The notes: generated from the letters alone by a model not told the origin. 15,756 nucleotides of DNA from DATKXO01 sp035528995 (GCA_035528995.1 DATKXO010000307.1:1-15756), one strand, 5' to 3'. Numbered from the stretch's first letter, positions 1 through 7,711 are shown. Program-made: numbers and translations.

Positions 1-208
1 CGAAGACCCACTCCTCGCCGTCCCGCCGGGCGCAGGTCAGCTTGACCACCTGGCCGAAGTCCTCGGCAATCAGCGACTTGTCCGTGAGCAGCTCGGTCAC
101 CTTGGGCGGCAGGCCCGTTTCGCCCGATTCCCGCAAGCCGACCAGCCACGCCAGTCCGACCACCACCACCAACGCCACAGCCAGATAGAGCGTCGTCTTG
201 AAGTTCAT
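1..208 (-). CDS. DUF4340-like membrane-anchored protein, N-terminal part (cut by window edge)
   Basis: Only the first 69 codons lie in the window; the gene continues past position 1. The visible protein starts MNFKTTLYLAVALVVVVGLA, a single hydrophobic membrane anchor at residues 6-24. It then runs into a soluble stretch with PPKVTELLTDKSLIAEDF. This is the usual N-terminal look of DUF4340 proteins that follow GldG in ABC export operons; that family name is inferred from context and the short N-terminus. The ATG at 208-206 is preceded by GGAGG (222-218), which overlaps the stop region of the GldG-like gene, so the two genes are almost certainly translated from one message. The protein would sit in the cytoplasmic membrane with its body outside. 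Its function is unknown; an auxiliary role for the exporter is likely. Confidence 0.65.
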   Translation of the reverse strand, partial: MNFKTTLYLAVALVVVVGLAWLVGLRESGETGLPPKVTELLTDKSLIAEDFGQVVKLTCARRDGEEWVF

Positions 209-214
209 CGCCCA

Positions 215-2350
215 CTACCTCCGGCGGACCAGCCAAACCGCCCCACCACAGATCACCGCCAGCGCCGGCCAGATGCCCCAGGCCAGCACCCGCAGAAACG
301 AGAGCGTCCCTCCCTCGGCGATTTCCAGGCTGCCGGTGTCGATCGGCCGGCCCAGATTCATGATCGCCGTGTTGTCGTTCAGCCAGTGCAGTGAATTCAC
401 CAGCAGCGTCATATTGCCCGGATTCCGCGCCCGAAGCCGGTACCCCTCGGCACTCTGCACAATCTCCCGAGCGAAAGCAAAACCGTCAACGCAGAAATCC
501 CGCGAGCTGATGACCACCACCTTGGCATCATCTTTCGACCCGGCGGCCGCCACCGTGAACGGGCCTTCCAGGTCCTCCTCCATCTTCACGATGGACTCGT
601 TCCGCAGTTGCTCCTGATAGGCCTGGATGTTCTTCACCCCCCACAGGCCCTCGCGGCGATCGCACCACACCAGCTTGTCGAGCGTGACCCCCTCGGGCGC
701 CGGTTCGGCCAGCTCCAGCGGCGCCACCAGCGGCAGCGCCGTGCGCATCATGCCCAGCCCCTCGACGATCGGATGCCCCCCGAACCGGTTGTCCATCATG
801 TTGATCGGCGGACGGGTGAAACCGTACTTCCCCGGCCCGATCGGCGTCGCCTGCAGCAGCAGCACGTCGGCGTCAACCTGAATGCCCCAGATACCCTTGA
901 GGTACTCGGCGTATTCGTAAGGCGCCGGGAAGGCACCAAACTGCCCCGGAAACCAACCGACCAGGAACAGCGCCCGCCCGCCCGCCGCGATCGCGTCCAG
1001 AATGGCCTGCTTCTGCGCCTCGCCGAACGGTGTCTGCTGCGGCTGCCTCATCGCGTTGGGCGGCTCCGGCGTCGGTTTCAGCACCACGTAGATCGTCTTC
1101 ACCGGCGCCGGGTCGATCTCCGGCGGCTCCGCCTGGGCCGCCAGGTCCCACTCCTGCACGACGAAGTTCAGGTCCTCCAGGTGCATCTTCACTTGGGCGA
1201 ACGGCGCCTGCGGCTGGCCCGGCATGAACCCGCCCATCAACAACGGACTCCCCCCGTGCCGTACGAAGATCACCGCCGTCTTCTCCTGACGAGTCAACTG
1301 CAGAATCGCCGACGACAGCTTCTGCTCACCCTCGAACGCCCGGTCCTTGAACGCCATGCTCACCGAGCCCTGCGGGTCCATCGACGGCCACACGTCCGCG
1401 AAGCCCAGAACCTTCGCGTCCGTCTCCGTCTCGACGATCACGGCGTTGGCATCCGCGGCCAACTGCCGAGCGACGTCCTCCAGGTCCAGCCGAGGCAAAT
1501 CGCCCGACGCCTCCACCGCCCGATCGAGCTCGTCGATCAACGCCTGGTAACGAGCCTGCGCACCGGCCAGGAACTCGTGCTGCGCCGGGACCATGTTCGG
1601 CTCGCGGGACACCTCTTTCTGCCCGAACGCGGCGATGTCCTTCAACGCCTTGCTCACGCCCGTGTAGAGCGACCGCACGATCCCAACCGCGGCCGTGTAC
1701 CGCGGCAGGTCACCTTCGGCGGCCGCCTGAACCTCTTCCTGGACCGCCGCCGCCTCCCGTTGCCAACGGTCGAGCAGGAGCTGGATCTCGCCCAGCACCG
1801 CCGCTCCCCGCCCGGCCAGCGACTCGCTCTGCGCCGCGATGGCGTCCAGTTCCGACGTCAGCAGCTCGCTGATCTGCGGCAGCAGGTCCGACTCGAACGC
1901 TCCCAGCAGTTCCCGGTGCCCGGCGGACTGCTCCCTGAACTTCTCTTTGTCGCCGAGACGAACGAACAGCTCCTTGTACTTGGCGTGGTCCTTCAGCGGG
2001 TTGACCCAGCCCACCTCGATATTCGAGCGGTTCTCACTCTGATACAGGCTGAGCAGGTCCTCCACCGACCGGCGAAACTTGGGCTGGTTCTCGCCCTCGG
2101 GGTCGGCCTTGAAGTACGTCGAGGTCAGCGTGACCTTCTGCTCCAGCCCGTCCAGCAGGTTGGTGGTCCCCTCCGAGAGGCTGTTGATGCTCGAGCTGGT
2201 CCAGTCCGCCTTGCCGCCCAGCTTGTAGGCCCCCCACTGCAGCGCCCCCGTGATGGCGATCACCAGCACGCTGGCCAGCACCACGTTGGCCCCCACCATC
2301 CACTGTCGCCCGCGAGAACTCCGTTCTTTCGTCTGGCTTGCTACCGCCAT
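215..2350 (-). CDS. GldG-like ABC exporter auxiliary protein
   Basis: This 711-residue protein resembles the GldG / ABC-type uncharacterised transport auxiliary family, which works with a GldA-type ATPase and GldF-type permease in the cytoplasmic membrane. It has one membrane segment near residues 18-40, a long Gln/Glu/Ala-rich probably coiled region in the first half, a GldG-type domain with AVIFVRHGGSPLL and a later FLVGWFPGQFG strand, and a C-terminal membrane helix ending WLVRRR. This is the usual one-helix-at-each-end plan. The open frame extends 116 codons further upstream, but that stretch is an out-of-frame reading of the permease gene. I therefore start at MAVASQTKERSS (ATG 2350-2348), whose ATG overlaps the permease stop by 10 bp, a sign of translational coupling. 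The transported substrate cannot be told from sequence. In Bacteroidetes the family is linked to gliding, but it is widespread in non-gliding bacteria. Confidence 0.8.
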   Translation of the reverse strand: MAVASQTKERSSRGRQWMVGANVVLASVLVIAITGALQWGAYKLGGKADWTSSSINSLSEGTTNLLDGLEQKVTLTSTYFKADPEGENQPKFRRSVEDLLSLYQSENRSNIEVGWVNPLKDHAKYKELFVRLGDKEKFREQSAGHRELLGAFESDLLPQISELLTSELDAIAAQSESLAGRGAAVLGEIQLLLDRWQREAAAVQEEVQAAAEGDLPRYTAAVGIVRSLYTGVSKALKDIAAFGQKEVSREPNMVPAQHEFLAGAQARYQALIDELDRAVEASGDLPRLDLEDVARQLAADANAVIVETETDAKVLGFADVWPSMDPQGSVSMAFKDRAFEGEQKLSSAILQLTRQEKTAVIFVRHGGSPLLMGGFMPGQPQAPFAQVKMHLEDLNFVVQEWDLAAQAEPPEIDPAPVKTIYVVLKPTPEPPNAMRQPQQTPFGEAQKQAILDAIAAGGRALFLVGWFPGQFGAFPAPYEYAEYLKGIWGIQVDADVLLLQATPIGPGKYGFTRPPINMMDNRFGGHPIVEGLGMMRTALPLVAPLELAEPAPEGVTLDKLVWCDRREGLWGVKNIQAYQEQLRNESIVKMEEDLEGPFTVAAAGSKDDAKVVVISSRDFCVDGFAFAREIVQSAEGYRLRARNPGNMTLLVNSLHWLNDNTAIMNLGRPIDTGSLEIAEGGTLSFLRVLAWGIWPALAVICGGAVWLVRRR

Positions 2351-3060
2351 CGTCGCGACTCCAGAACCTTCACCGCCAGAAACAGAAAGCACGCCGTCGT
2401 CGTCACGAAGAAGATCAGGTGGTTGGTGTCCACCAGACCCCGCGCGAAATCCTGAAAGTGGGCCAGCACGGATACGTGCTGCAACAGCACCCGGATGATG
2501 CCTTCCTGGTCGCGGGCCAGGTAATTGGCCAGCAGCGTGATCACCGCCAGCAGCACCAGCGTGCACAGCCCGGCCACCACCTGGTTGCGAGTGCAGGCCG
2601 AGAAGAACAGGCCCACCGATACGTACAGCGCCCCCAGCAGGATCAACCCGAAGTAGGTGCACAGCACCAGCCCCACGTCCAGCGGCCCGTAGGCCCACAC
2701 CAGCACCACGTACAGAAGCGTGGCCACCAGCATCACCGCGTAGAACACCATCGTGCCCAGAAACTTGCCCAGGATCACGTCCACGTCACTGACCGGCGCG
2801 GTCATCAGCGTCTCGATCGTCCCGCCGCGGAACTCCTCGCTCAGCAGCCGCATGGTCAGCAGCGGCATCACGAACACCAGCACAACCGGCAGGTAGTAGC
2901 CGAACGTGATCCGCAGCGACGCCTCCGCCCCGGGCAGGAAGTTGTCCTTCACGAAGAACGCACCCGTCACGCCCAGAAACACCGCCAGAACCACGTACGC
3001 GATCGGCGAGTAGAAGAACACGCTCAACTCGCGCCGGGTCAAGGTCGTTACGTTTCTCAT
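2341..3060 (-). CDS. ABC-2 type permease, GldF-like
   Basis: This 239-residue integral membrane protein is the permease half of an ABC-2 exporter. About six hydrophobic helices are visible, starting with SPIAYVVLAVFLGVTGAFFV and ending with FFVTTTACFLFLAVKVLE followed by SRRWR, an ending typical of GldF-like proteins. Between helices 2 and 3 lies the ABC-2 coupling signature LLSEEFRGGTIETLMTAPVS, which is expected to contact the ATPase. The frame is open 22 codons upstream, but MRNVTTLTRRELSVFF (ATG 3060-3058) is the best start: GAGGAG lies about 9 nt before it, and GldF-like permeases begin with this kind of short amphipathic segment. It follows the ATPase stop by 55 bp and overlaps the next gene by 10 bp. 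Confidence 0.85.
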   Translation of the reverse strand: MRNVTTLTRRELSVFFYSPIAYVVLAVFLGVTGAFFVKDNFLPGAEASLRITFGYYLPVVLVFVMPLLTMRLLSEEFRGGTIETLMTAPVSDVDVILGKFLGTMVFYAVMLVATLLYVVLVWAYGPLDVGLVLCTYFGLILLGALYVSVGLFFSACTRNQVVAGLCTLVLLAVITLLANYLARDQEGIIRVLLQHVSVLAHFQDFARGLVDTNHLIFFVTTTACFLFLAVKVLESRRWR

Positions 3061-3115
3061 CGACGCTCGCTCCTCACTCGCGATAAGCTCTGGATTAAGA
3101 GCTACGCCGCCCAGG

Positions 3116-4060
3116 CTACGCCCCAACGTCCTGCTGGGCGGCCGTGATCTTCACGAAGAAGTCTTCCAGGCTGGCGATCTCCCGACGCATCTCACGCAGC
3201 GACCAGCCTTTGCCGGCCGCCAGCTTGAACACGTCCTCGCGCACGTCCGCCTGGTTGGTCACCATGATGGCCAGCCGATTCCAGCCGCTCACCGTCTCCA
3301 GCTTCACGCTGCCCACACCGGACAGGGCGCCGACCGCGCGCTTGACCTCGTCGGCCGGACCGCGAATCTCCGCGATCAACGGCGACTCGGCGCTGATCTT
3401 CCGACGCAGCTCGTCCGGCTTGCCCCGCGCCACGATCCGACCGCTCTGGATGATGATCGCCCGCGTGCAGATCTGCTCCACCTCGTGCAGGATGTGCGAG
3501 CACAGCAGAATCGTATGCCGCTTACCCAGTTCCTGGATCAGGTTCCGGGTCTGCCGAATCTGCGTCGGGTCCAGCCCGATCGTCGGCTCGTCCAGCACCA
3601 GCACCTTGGGATCGTGGATCAGGGCGTCGGCCAGACCCACACGCTGCCGCATGCCCTTGGAGAGCTGACCGATGGGACGGTCGATGAACTCGCCCAGCCA
3701 GCAGCCCTCCGTCACTCGCTTGATCGCCGCACGCCGGTCGTCCGCCCCCATGCCGTGCAGCCGGGCCCGGAAGTCCAGGTACTCCCGGGCCCGCATCTCC
3801 GGATACAAAGGGGCCGACTCCGGCAGGTACCCGACGTTCCGCCGAACCTGCATCGACTCCCGGAAAACGTCGTAGCCCATCACCGTGGCCAAGCCCGCGT
3901 CCGCCGGGTGATAACAGGTCAGAATGCGAATCGTGGTCGTCTTGCCGGCGCCGTTGGGCCCCAGAAAGCCCAGAATCTCGCCCTCGGCCACATCGAAACT
4001 GATGCCGTCCACGGCCCGGACGGCCCCAAAACGTTTGCTCAGGTTCTTGACGTGGATCAT
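3116..4060 (-). CDS. ABC transporter ATP-binding protein, GldA-like
   Basis: This 314-residue cytoplasmic ATPase powers the exporter encoded downstream. All nucleotide-binding motifs are intact: Walker A GPNGAGKT (34-41), Q-loop region NVGYLPESAPLYP (75-87), signature LSKGMRQR (133-140), Walker B VLVLDEPTIGLDP (153-165) and the H-loop CSHILHE (His189). The ~100-residue C-terminal extension after SGRIVARG is the small domain common in ABC-2 exporter ATPases of the GldA/CcmA/YhaQ type. The ATG at 4060-4058 has AGGAGG (4080-4075) and a closer AAGGA upstream. It is the first gene of the operon ATPase, permease, GldG, DUF4340. Subfamily naming rests on operon order; the ATPase assignment itself is secure. 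Confidence 0.92.
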   Translation of the reverse strand: MIHVKNLSKRFGAVRAVDGISFDVAEGEILGFLGPNGAGKTTTIRILTCYHPADAGLATVMGYDVFRESMQVRRNVGYLPESAPLYPEMRAREYLDFRARLHGMGADDRRAAIKRVTEGCWLGEFIDRPIGQLSKGMRQRVGLADALIHDPKVLVLDEPTIGLDPTQIRQTRNLIQELGKRHTILLCSHILHEVEQICTRAIIIQSGRIVARGKPDELRRKISAESPLIAEIRGPADEVKRAVGALSGVGSVKLETVSGWNRLAIMVTNQADVREDVFKLAAGKGWSLREMRREIASLEDFFVKITAAQQDVGA

Positions 4061-4139
4061 CGTCCTTCGACGAACCTCCTAAGACCTTACCGACAGCTCA
4101 TCCTGCAGCGATCTGTTACGCGGAATGCCGGAGTTCCGC

Positions 4140-4169
4140 TTTCTAACCAGCGCTGTTCCGCCTTGTCAA
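4140..4169 (-). promoter_or_regulatory. Probable sigma70 promoter of the ABC exporter operon
   Basis: On the minus strand a perfect TTGACA (-35, 4169-4164) is followed after 18 bp by TAGAAA (-10, 4145-4140, 4 of 6 matches to TATAAT). Transcription would begin near 4133, giving a leader of about 70 nt before the ATPase start. A GCGGAA / TTCCGC inverted repeat with an 8-nt spacer (4120-4125 and 4134-4139) lies just at the expected start site and could be an operator. Prediction from consensus only. Confidence 0.5.
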
Positions 4170-4489
4170 GCCCCCCACCCGCCTGGGCCGCAACCGCCAC
4201 GGAGCGGACACCCGCCGCTCCGAGCCGCGACCGTCAGAGCGGATGCCCATCGTGCAGCATGGTCCGCCGCCGGCTTCGTCTCCTGTGACGATCACCACCC
4301 CGAATCCCTGTCAGAAAGTGGCAGCACAAACGCCTCTTCCCGCTCGGCCCGGACGGCACCTCAGCAGCCCGCCGCTGCCCCGTGGTCCGTACACCCGCCG
4401 CCCGACTCACGGTATAGTGTGCTCGCCCTGAAAAACCGTCAGCCTGACAAAACCCGGACGCTGTCCGAACGCGCGGGAGGAATCAACAG
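4170..4489. other. Divergent intergenic stretch, no gene seen
   Basis: This stretch separates the leftward exporter operon from the rightward DUF1579-like gene. Short open frames exist but lack ribosome-binding sites and any protein-like composition (long Pro/Ser/Arg runs, as expected from GC-rich noncoding DNA). On the plus strand TATAGT (4413-4418) is a good -10 box. The hexamer 17 bp upstream, TACACC (4390-4395), matches the -35 consensus at only three positions. Transcription from there would leave a leader of about 65 nt before the ATG at 4490. No strong terminator, tRNA or repeat was seen. Confidence 0.4.
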
Positions 4490-5134
4490 ATGAAACTGAC
4501 GACGCTCTGCTGTGCGGCCGTTCTGGTCGGGGCCACCGCACTGATCACCAATCAGGTCGCGTCACAGGACACCCAGCCACCGCCCGAGTCCGCGCCACAG
4601 AGACCGGCCAAGCCCAACGCCGAACAGGACACCGACTCGCTCGTGGACACCTGGATCCAACACGCCATGCCCGGCGAGCACCATCAGCTCCTGGCCAGGA
4701 TGACCGGCAGTTGGAGCATGGCCATCGAGTACCGCATGAACGCCGATTCCCCGGTCGTCACCTCGCAGGGCACCTGCCAGCGCAAGTGGATCCTGGGCGA
4801 CCGTTTCGTGCTCGAGGAGTTCGACGGCGGCTCCCTGGCTCTGCCTTTCCAGGGCATGGCCATCTACGGCTACGACAGCTTCGAGCAAAAGTACACCTCG
4901 ATCTGGGTGGACACGACGAACACGGCCATCACCACCAGCCTGGGAACCTGCCAGGACACGTGCGACCTCATCCGTTTCCAGGGCCGCCACGGCGACCCCT
5001 GGACCGGCGTCAAGCGACCCAGCCGAGGCGCCACCCGCTTCGTCACCGCCGACCAGCACGTACTCGAGCTGTACGAACCCGGAGCCGACGGCAAGGAATT
5101 CAAAATCCTACAGATCACCTACACCCGAACCTGA
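4490..5134 (+). CDS. Secreted DUF1579-like protein
   Basis: This 214-residue protein has a signal peptide (basic MK, then a hydrophobic CCAAVLVGATALI core, with probable cleavage near VASQ around residue 25). A low-complexity Pro/Gln/Ala linker follows. The body begins around residue 60 with HHQLLARMTGSWSM. The pattern of a short H-x-L-x-x-x-x-G-x-W start, then WILGDRFVLEEFDG, then FQGMAIYGYDSFEQKYTSIW, is that of DUF1579, a calycin-like beta-barrel family of unknown function common in planctomycetes. The ATG at 4490 has GGAGG 8 nt upstream. It appears to be a single-gene unit with the TATAGT box upstream, followed by a repeat block. It is expected in the periplasm; no catalytic residues are known for the family. 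Confidence 0.75.
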   Translation: MKLTTLCCAAVLVGATALITNQVASQDTQPPPESAPQRPAKPNAEQDTDSLVDTWIQHAMPGEHHQLLARMTGSWSMAIEYRMNADSPVVTSQGTCQRKWILGDRFVLEEFDGGSLALPFQGMAIYGYDSFEQKYTSIWVDTTNTAITTSLGTCQDTCDLIRFQGRHGDPWTGVKRPSRGATRFVTADQHVLELYEPGADGKEFKILQITYTRT

Positions 5135-5190
5135 CCGCCCGAAAAAGCCGGAGCAGTCTAGCCAATCCTTTCGCCCTGCAGGTACGGATG

Positions 5191-5353
5191 CCGGCCCGCA
5201 GGGCCGGAGGAATGTGGCCACGGGTGGAGCACGGTTAGCATGGGCGAAGCCCACCCGCCGGAAGGCGGGCGAAGCGAAACCCGTGGAAACCACGCCTCTT
5301 CAGGGACTCCGCCCCGGATGGGGCGGAGGAATGTAGCCACCGGTGACGCACGC
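5191..5353 (+). repeat. Intergenic multi-hairpin repeat block with two diverged units
   Basis: Two diverged copies of one unit lie 119 bp apart: 5205-5233 and 5324-5352 match at 25 of 29 positions and share CGGAGGAATGT. The block is dense in perfect stems: CCGGCCC/GGGCCGG (5191-5197, 5201-5207), CCACGGGT/ACCCGTGG (5218-5225, 5279-5286) enclosing TGGGC/GCCCA (5241-5245, 5249-5253) and CCCGCC-GGAA-GGCGGG (5254-5269), then CGTGG/CCACG (5282-5286, 5290-5294), and CTCCGCCCC/GGGGCGGAG (5307-5315, 5320-5328). The enclosed arrangement folds as a branched, cloverleaf-like structure. It resembles dispersed REP-like repeats. Dispersal in the genome cannot be seen from one window. Confidence 0.75.
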
Positions 5354-5407
5354 TCGCCACGCGCGAAGCACACCAGCCATCGGCAAAGCCCCAGACGCCG
5401 CAACCCA

Positions 5408-5436
5408 CTGGCAGAACCCACCCCACCCGCTAGAAT
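5408..5436 (+). promoter_or_regulatory. Possible promoter of the FG-GAP lipoprotein gene
   Basis: CTGGCA (-35, 5408-5413; 4 of 6 matches) and TAGAAT (-10, 5431-5436; 5 of 6 matches) are separated by exactly 17 bp. Transcription would begin near 5443, giving a leader of about 30 nt before the ATG at 5475. It lies just downstream of the repeat block. Consensus-based call only. Confidence 0.45.
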
Positions 5437-5474
5437 CCCCCGTTCTGGCCAACGACCTCCAACGGAGTCATACC

Positions 5475-6734
5475 ATGCGTTTCGTCCATCGCCTGTTTAC
5501 CCCGATCATCGGCGCCGCAATCCTGCTCGCCGCCGGTTGCGAAAAATCCAAACCCGCCCAGGCCGACATTCCATCCGGTCCCACCATCCTGGTCGCCCAG
5601 GCCCAGTTCGTCGATGAGGTCGGCCCCGACGGCAAGACCACGTCGACACCCGGCCCGGCCCGCCTGGTGATCCTCAGCCAGTCCGGCCGGGAGTGGAAGC
5701 GCGACGTGCTCGAAGACCCCGACTGCATCGTCTTTCACAAGGCCGTCTTCTTCACCGACCCCGGCGACGCGTCCGCCGAACGCGGCATCCTGACCATCGC
5801 AGCCAACTGGGCGCCCAAGCCCGCCCTGGCCAAGATCTGGCACCACACCGACGACGGCTGGTCGGCCAAGACCATCTGGGAGACCACCTTCGGCGGCAAG
5901 CAGAACCGACTGCGCGATTTCGAGGTCGGTGACGTCACCGGCGACGGCAGCCCGGACATCGTCATCGTCACCCACGACCAGGGAGTCGTGGTCGTCTTGA
6001 CCCGCTCCAGCGACGGCTGGAAGGCCACCGAACTCGATCGGAAACCGGGCACCTGGATCCACGAGGTCGAGTTGGCCGACCTCGACGGAGACGGCCTGGC
6101 CGAGATCTACACCACCCCCTCCCAGCCCAACCGACTCAACGGCACCTCCCAGCCCGGACAAATCGTCGCCTATCGCCACACCGCCGACGGCTTCGAGCGA
6201 GTCGTGGTGGAGTCCTTTGCCAAACGTCATCCCAAGGAAATCCTCGCCGCTGACATCGACGGCCGCCCCTGCCTGATCGCCGCCGTCGAGGCCGACCTGG
6301 GCAAGGAGCCCAACCCCCAGCCCGACTCCGACAAGGTCGTGCTCAAGCGCTACCGCATCGAGGACGGCCAATACGTCGGCCAAGAAGTCTGCGCCCTGCC
6401 CGACAAGATGTGTCGCTTCCTCAACGCCGGCGACCTCGATGGAGACGGCAAGCCCGAAGTCACCGCCTCGATGCACAAGATCGGCCTCTGGATGGCCCGC
6501 CCCGGCCCCGGACAGTGGAAAACCGAGCTCATCGAGCGGAACTCCGGCGGCTTCGAGCACGCCACCGTCCTGGCCGATCTCGACGGCGACGGCACTCAGG
6601 AGATCTACGTCGCCGCCGACAGCCAGCAGCAGGTCTGCCGCTACCGCCGGACCGATGGCCGCTGGCAGCGCGACGTCCTCTACGACATCGAGAATGACAA
6701 GATCTGCTTCGGCATCACCGCCGGAGTCTGGTAG
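5475..6734 (+). CDS. FG-GAP/VCBS-repeat lipoprotein
   Basis: This is a 419-residue predicted lipoprotein. Its signal peptide ends in the lipobox LAAGC with Cys22, followed by a short polar linker. The body is a repeated beta-propeller-like fold with Ca-binding Asp-rich loops: DVTGDGSPD (about residues 152-160), DLDGDGLAE (about 200-208), DLDGDGKPE (about 319-327) and DLDGDGTQE (about 367-375). These are FG-GAP/VCBS motifs as in integrin-type propellers. Each repeat is followed by short strands such as IYTTPS or IYVAAD. The frame is open 44 codons further upstream through the repeat block; I choose the ATG at 5475 because it begins a clean lipoprotein signal and has GGAG about 10 nt before it. 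It is likely attached to a membrane and faces the periplasm or outside. The ligand is unknown. It converges on the DHS remnant with a 43-bp gap and no clear terminator. Confidence 0.85.
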   Translation: MRFVHRLFTPIIGAAILLAAGCEKSKPAQADIPSGPTILVAQAQFVDEVGPDGKTTSTPGPARLVILSQSGREWKRDVLEDPDCIVFHKAVFFTDPGDASAERGILTIAANWAPKPALAKIWHHTDDGWSAKTIWETTFGGKQNRLRDFEVGDVTGDGSPDIVIVTHDQGVVVVLTRSSDGWKATELDRKPGTWIHEVELADLDGDGLAEIYTTPSQPNRLNGTSQPGQIVAYRHTADGFERVVVESFAKRHPKEILAADIDGRPCLIAAVEADLGKEPNPQPDSDKVVLKRYRIEDGQYVGQEVCALPDKMCRFLNAGDLDGDGKPEVTASMHKIGLWMARPGPGQWKTELIERNSGGFEHATVLADLDGDGTQEIYVAADSQQQVCRYRRTDGRWQRDVLYDIENDKICFGITAGVW

Positions 6735-6777
6735 CCGTCGGGCGCACACCTGCGTCGCGGAGTCGGGATGCGCTCCG

Positions 6778-7405
6778 TCAGCTCGCGTCGCCATCCAGAT
6801 GACGCCACAGCTCCTCGAAACCGCTCGGCCCGGGCCGGCCAGCCCGGAACTGCGTCGTTTCCATCGCCGAGTCGCGCAACGTGGCCACCAGCTCGTCCAT
6901 CCGGCCCAGCAGGCGGCGGTGCTCCCGCGGCTTCTTCCGGATCAGAACGTACTGGGCGATCAGCGGCAGTGTGATCGACGCACACGAATAGACCACCACG
7001 TTGTTCTTCCGGGCGTCCTTCACCTTGCCCCAGGTCTTGGCCTCTGACGGTGTCGCCCCCGACAGCCCGCCCCAGTGCGGCGAGTCCGTCGTCAGTTGCA
7101 GGAAGTAGTCCTGCCCCCCCTTGGTCGGATCGTTGAGGACTTGCTGCAACACCGGCTGGGTCTGCAGGTAGAAGTTCTTCGGCGAGCCCCCGCCCACCTC
7201 CACCACCCCGTTCTTCTCCGCCTCCCGGACGATGGCCGTCCTCTCGATCACGTCCAGAATCGGGTTCAACGCCACCGGCTTGTCGAACAGGTACGGTATC
7301 ACCAGGTTCATCCCGATCGAAGAGTCCCCCCGTGACGAGGTATAGATCGGCACCTCGTACTGCGCCGCTGTCGCCACCATCGACTTCTCCGGGCAGTCCG
7401 CACAC
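6778..7405 (-). pseudogene. C-terminal half of a resident deoxyhypusine-synthase-like gene (truncated)
   Basis: The last ~200 residues match the C-terminal half of DHS-like enzymes. Visible motifs are GDSSIGMN, the catalytic-lysine loop GGGSPKNF (Lys68 counted from the ATG at 7380), and SGATPSEAKTWGK. Against the complete paralogue at 9196-10296 it starts near that protein's residue 185, so the NAD-binding part (STGANLYHD in the paralogue) is missing. Upstream of about 7405 the frame stays open to 7467 but no longer looks like the family. An ATG at 7380 with GGAG 6 nt before it could still give a fragment, but that fragment would lack the NAD site and is unlikely to be active. The break coincides with the left edge of the island. 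The same-strand short ORF at 11427-11630 may be its detached N-terminus. Related bacterial proteins have been reported to make homospermidine or related polyamines. Confidence 0.75.
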
Positions 7406-7547
7406 CCTTGAGGTACCAGCCGAGAACGGGGTAGCACAGACCTTTGACCCGCCCGACACGCCTCCATCAGGCTGCCTCACCGAGCCGCTGCAGGCAACGC
7501 GGCTAGGTGCCCACAGGCCATCAGTGCCCTACGGTGGGCGTAATGCC
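7406..7547. other. Left junction of the island, noncoding
   Basis: This is the transition between the DHS remnant and the regulatory region of the island operon. It contains GACCCGCCC (7446-7454), which recurs identically at 11462-11470 on the other side of the island. It also has a spaced GCCCAC / GTGGGC inverted repeat (7509-7514, 7534-7539). I see no convincing gene here: the frame extending the DHS remnant has no family-like sequence, and the others lack start signals. Confidence 0.4.
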
Positions 7548-7567
7548 GTCAACGCCCCTGCGTTGAC
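7548..7567 (+). promoter_or_regulatory. Perfect 20-bp dyad, likely operator of the island operon
   Basis: GTCAACGC (7548-7555), spacer CCCT, GCGTTGAC (7560-7567) is a perfect 8+8 inverted repeat. Its right arm contains all but the last base of the TTGACA -35 box at 7563-7568. A protein bound here would cover the polymerase contact, which fits a repressor. No regulator gene lies in the island, so the binding protein would have to be encoded elsewhere. The dyad is seen directly; its role is inferred. Confidence 0.55.
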
Positions 7568-7591
7568 ATCAATAGGGTTGGCCACTATGGT
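7563..7591 (+). promoter_or_regulatory. Probable sigma70 promoter of the amine oxidase / DHS / TIR-TPR operon
   Basis: A perfect TTGACA (7563-7568) and TATGGT (7586-7591, 4 of 6 matches) are separated by exactly 17 bp. Transcription would begin near 7598 and leave a leader of about 114 nt before the GTG at 7712. The promoter lies inside the low-GC island, so the cassette carries its own transcription signal. Confidence 0.55.
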
Positions 7592-7711
7592 CCCTGCACG
7601 GAATCAGGCTGGGACACTTGGCCAACCTGCCGTAGAACGCATCGCGACTCCATGCCCAGGGCCGGGCGCGGTGTGCGACTGGGTGCAAGGCCACACTCTT
7701 GGGAGGTACAT

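Noticed and set aside
608..2455. Long plus-strand open frame of 615 codons opposite the GldG-like gene
   Set aside because: Its product is an Arg/His/Leu/Gln-rich string with no domain, no signal and no ribosome-binding site. It is the usual antisense frame of a GC-rich gene, and the minus-strand reading is clearly the real protein.
2351..2698. 116-codon upstream extension of the GldG-like frame
   Set aside because: It lies entirely inside the permease gene in another frame and has Gly/Arg/Ala-rich nonsense composition. The coupled ATG at 2350 explains the gene.
2338..3147. Plus-strand 269-codon frame opposite the permease
   Set aside because: It is rich in His/Gln/Arg with no family features; it is the antisense of a real six-helix membrane protein.
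5191..5353. CRISPR array
   Set aside because: There are only two diverged units, with no regular spacers and no cas genes; the structure is a hairpin repeat.
5108..5426. Three short minus-strand frames with a recurring P-V-A-T-F-L-R-P string
   Set aside because: They overlap the hairpin repeat block. The shared string comes from the repeat DNA itself rather than from a protein family.
5430..6794. Minus-strand 454-codon frame opposite the FG-GAP lipoprotein
   Set aside because: Its Asp/Gly/Val-rich repetitive product mirrors the codon pattern of the FG-GAP repeats. There is no ribosome-binding site, and the plus strand has a lipoprotein signal and Ca-loop motifs.
7406..7711. tRNA gene or integrase attachment site at the left island edge
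   Set aside because: No cloverleaf, TTCGA-like T-arm or CCA end could be found here or at the right edge, and there is no integrase gene in the island.
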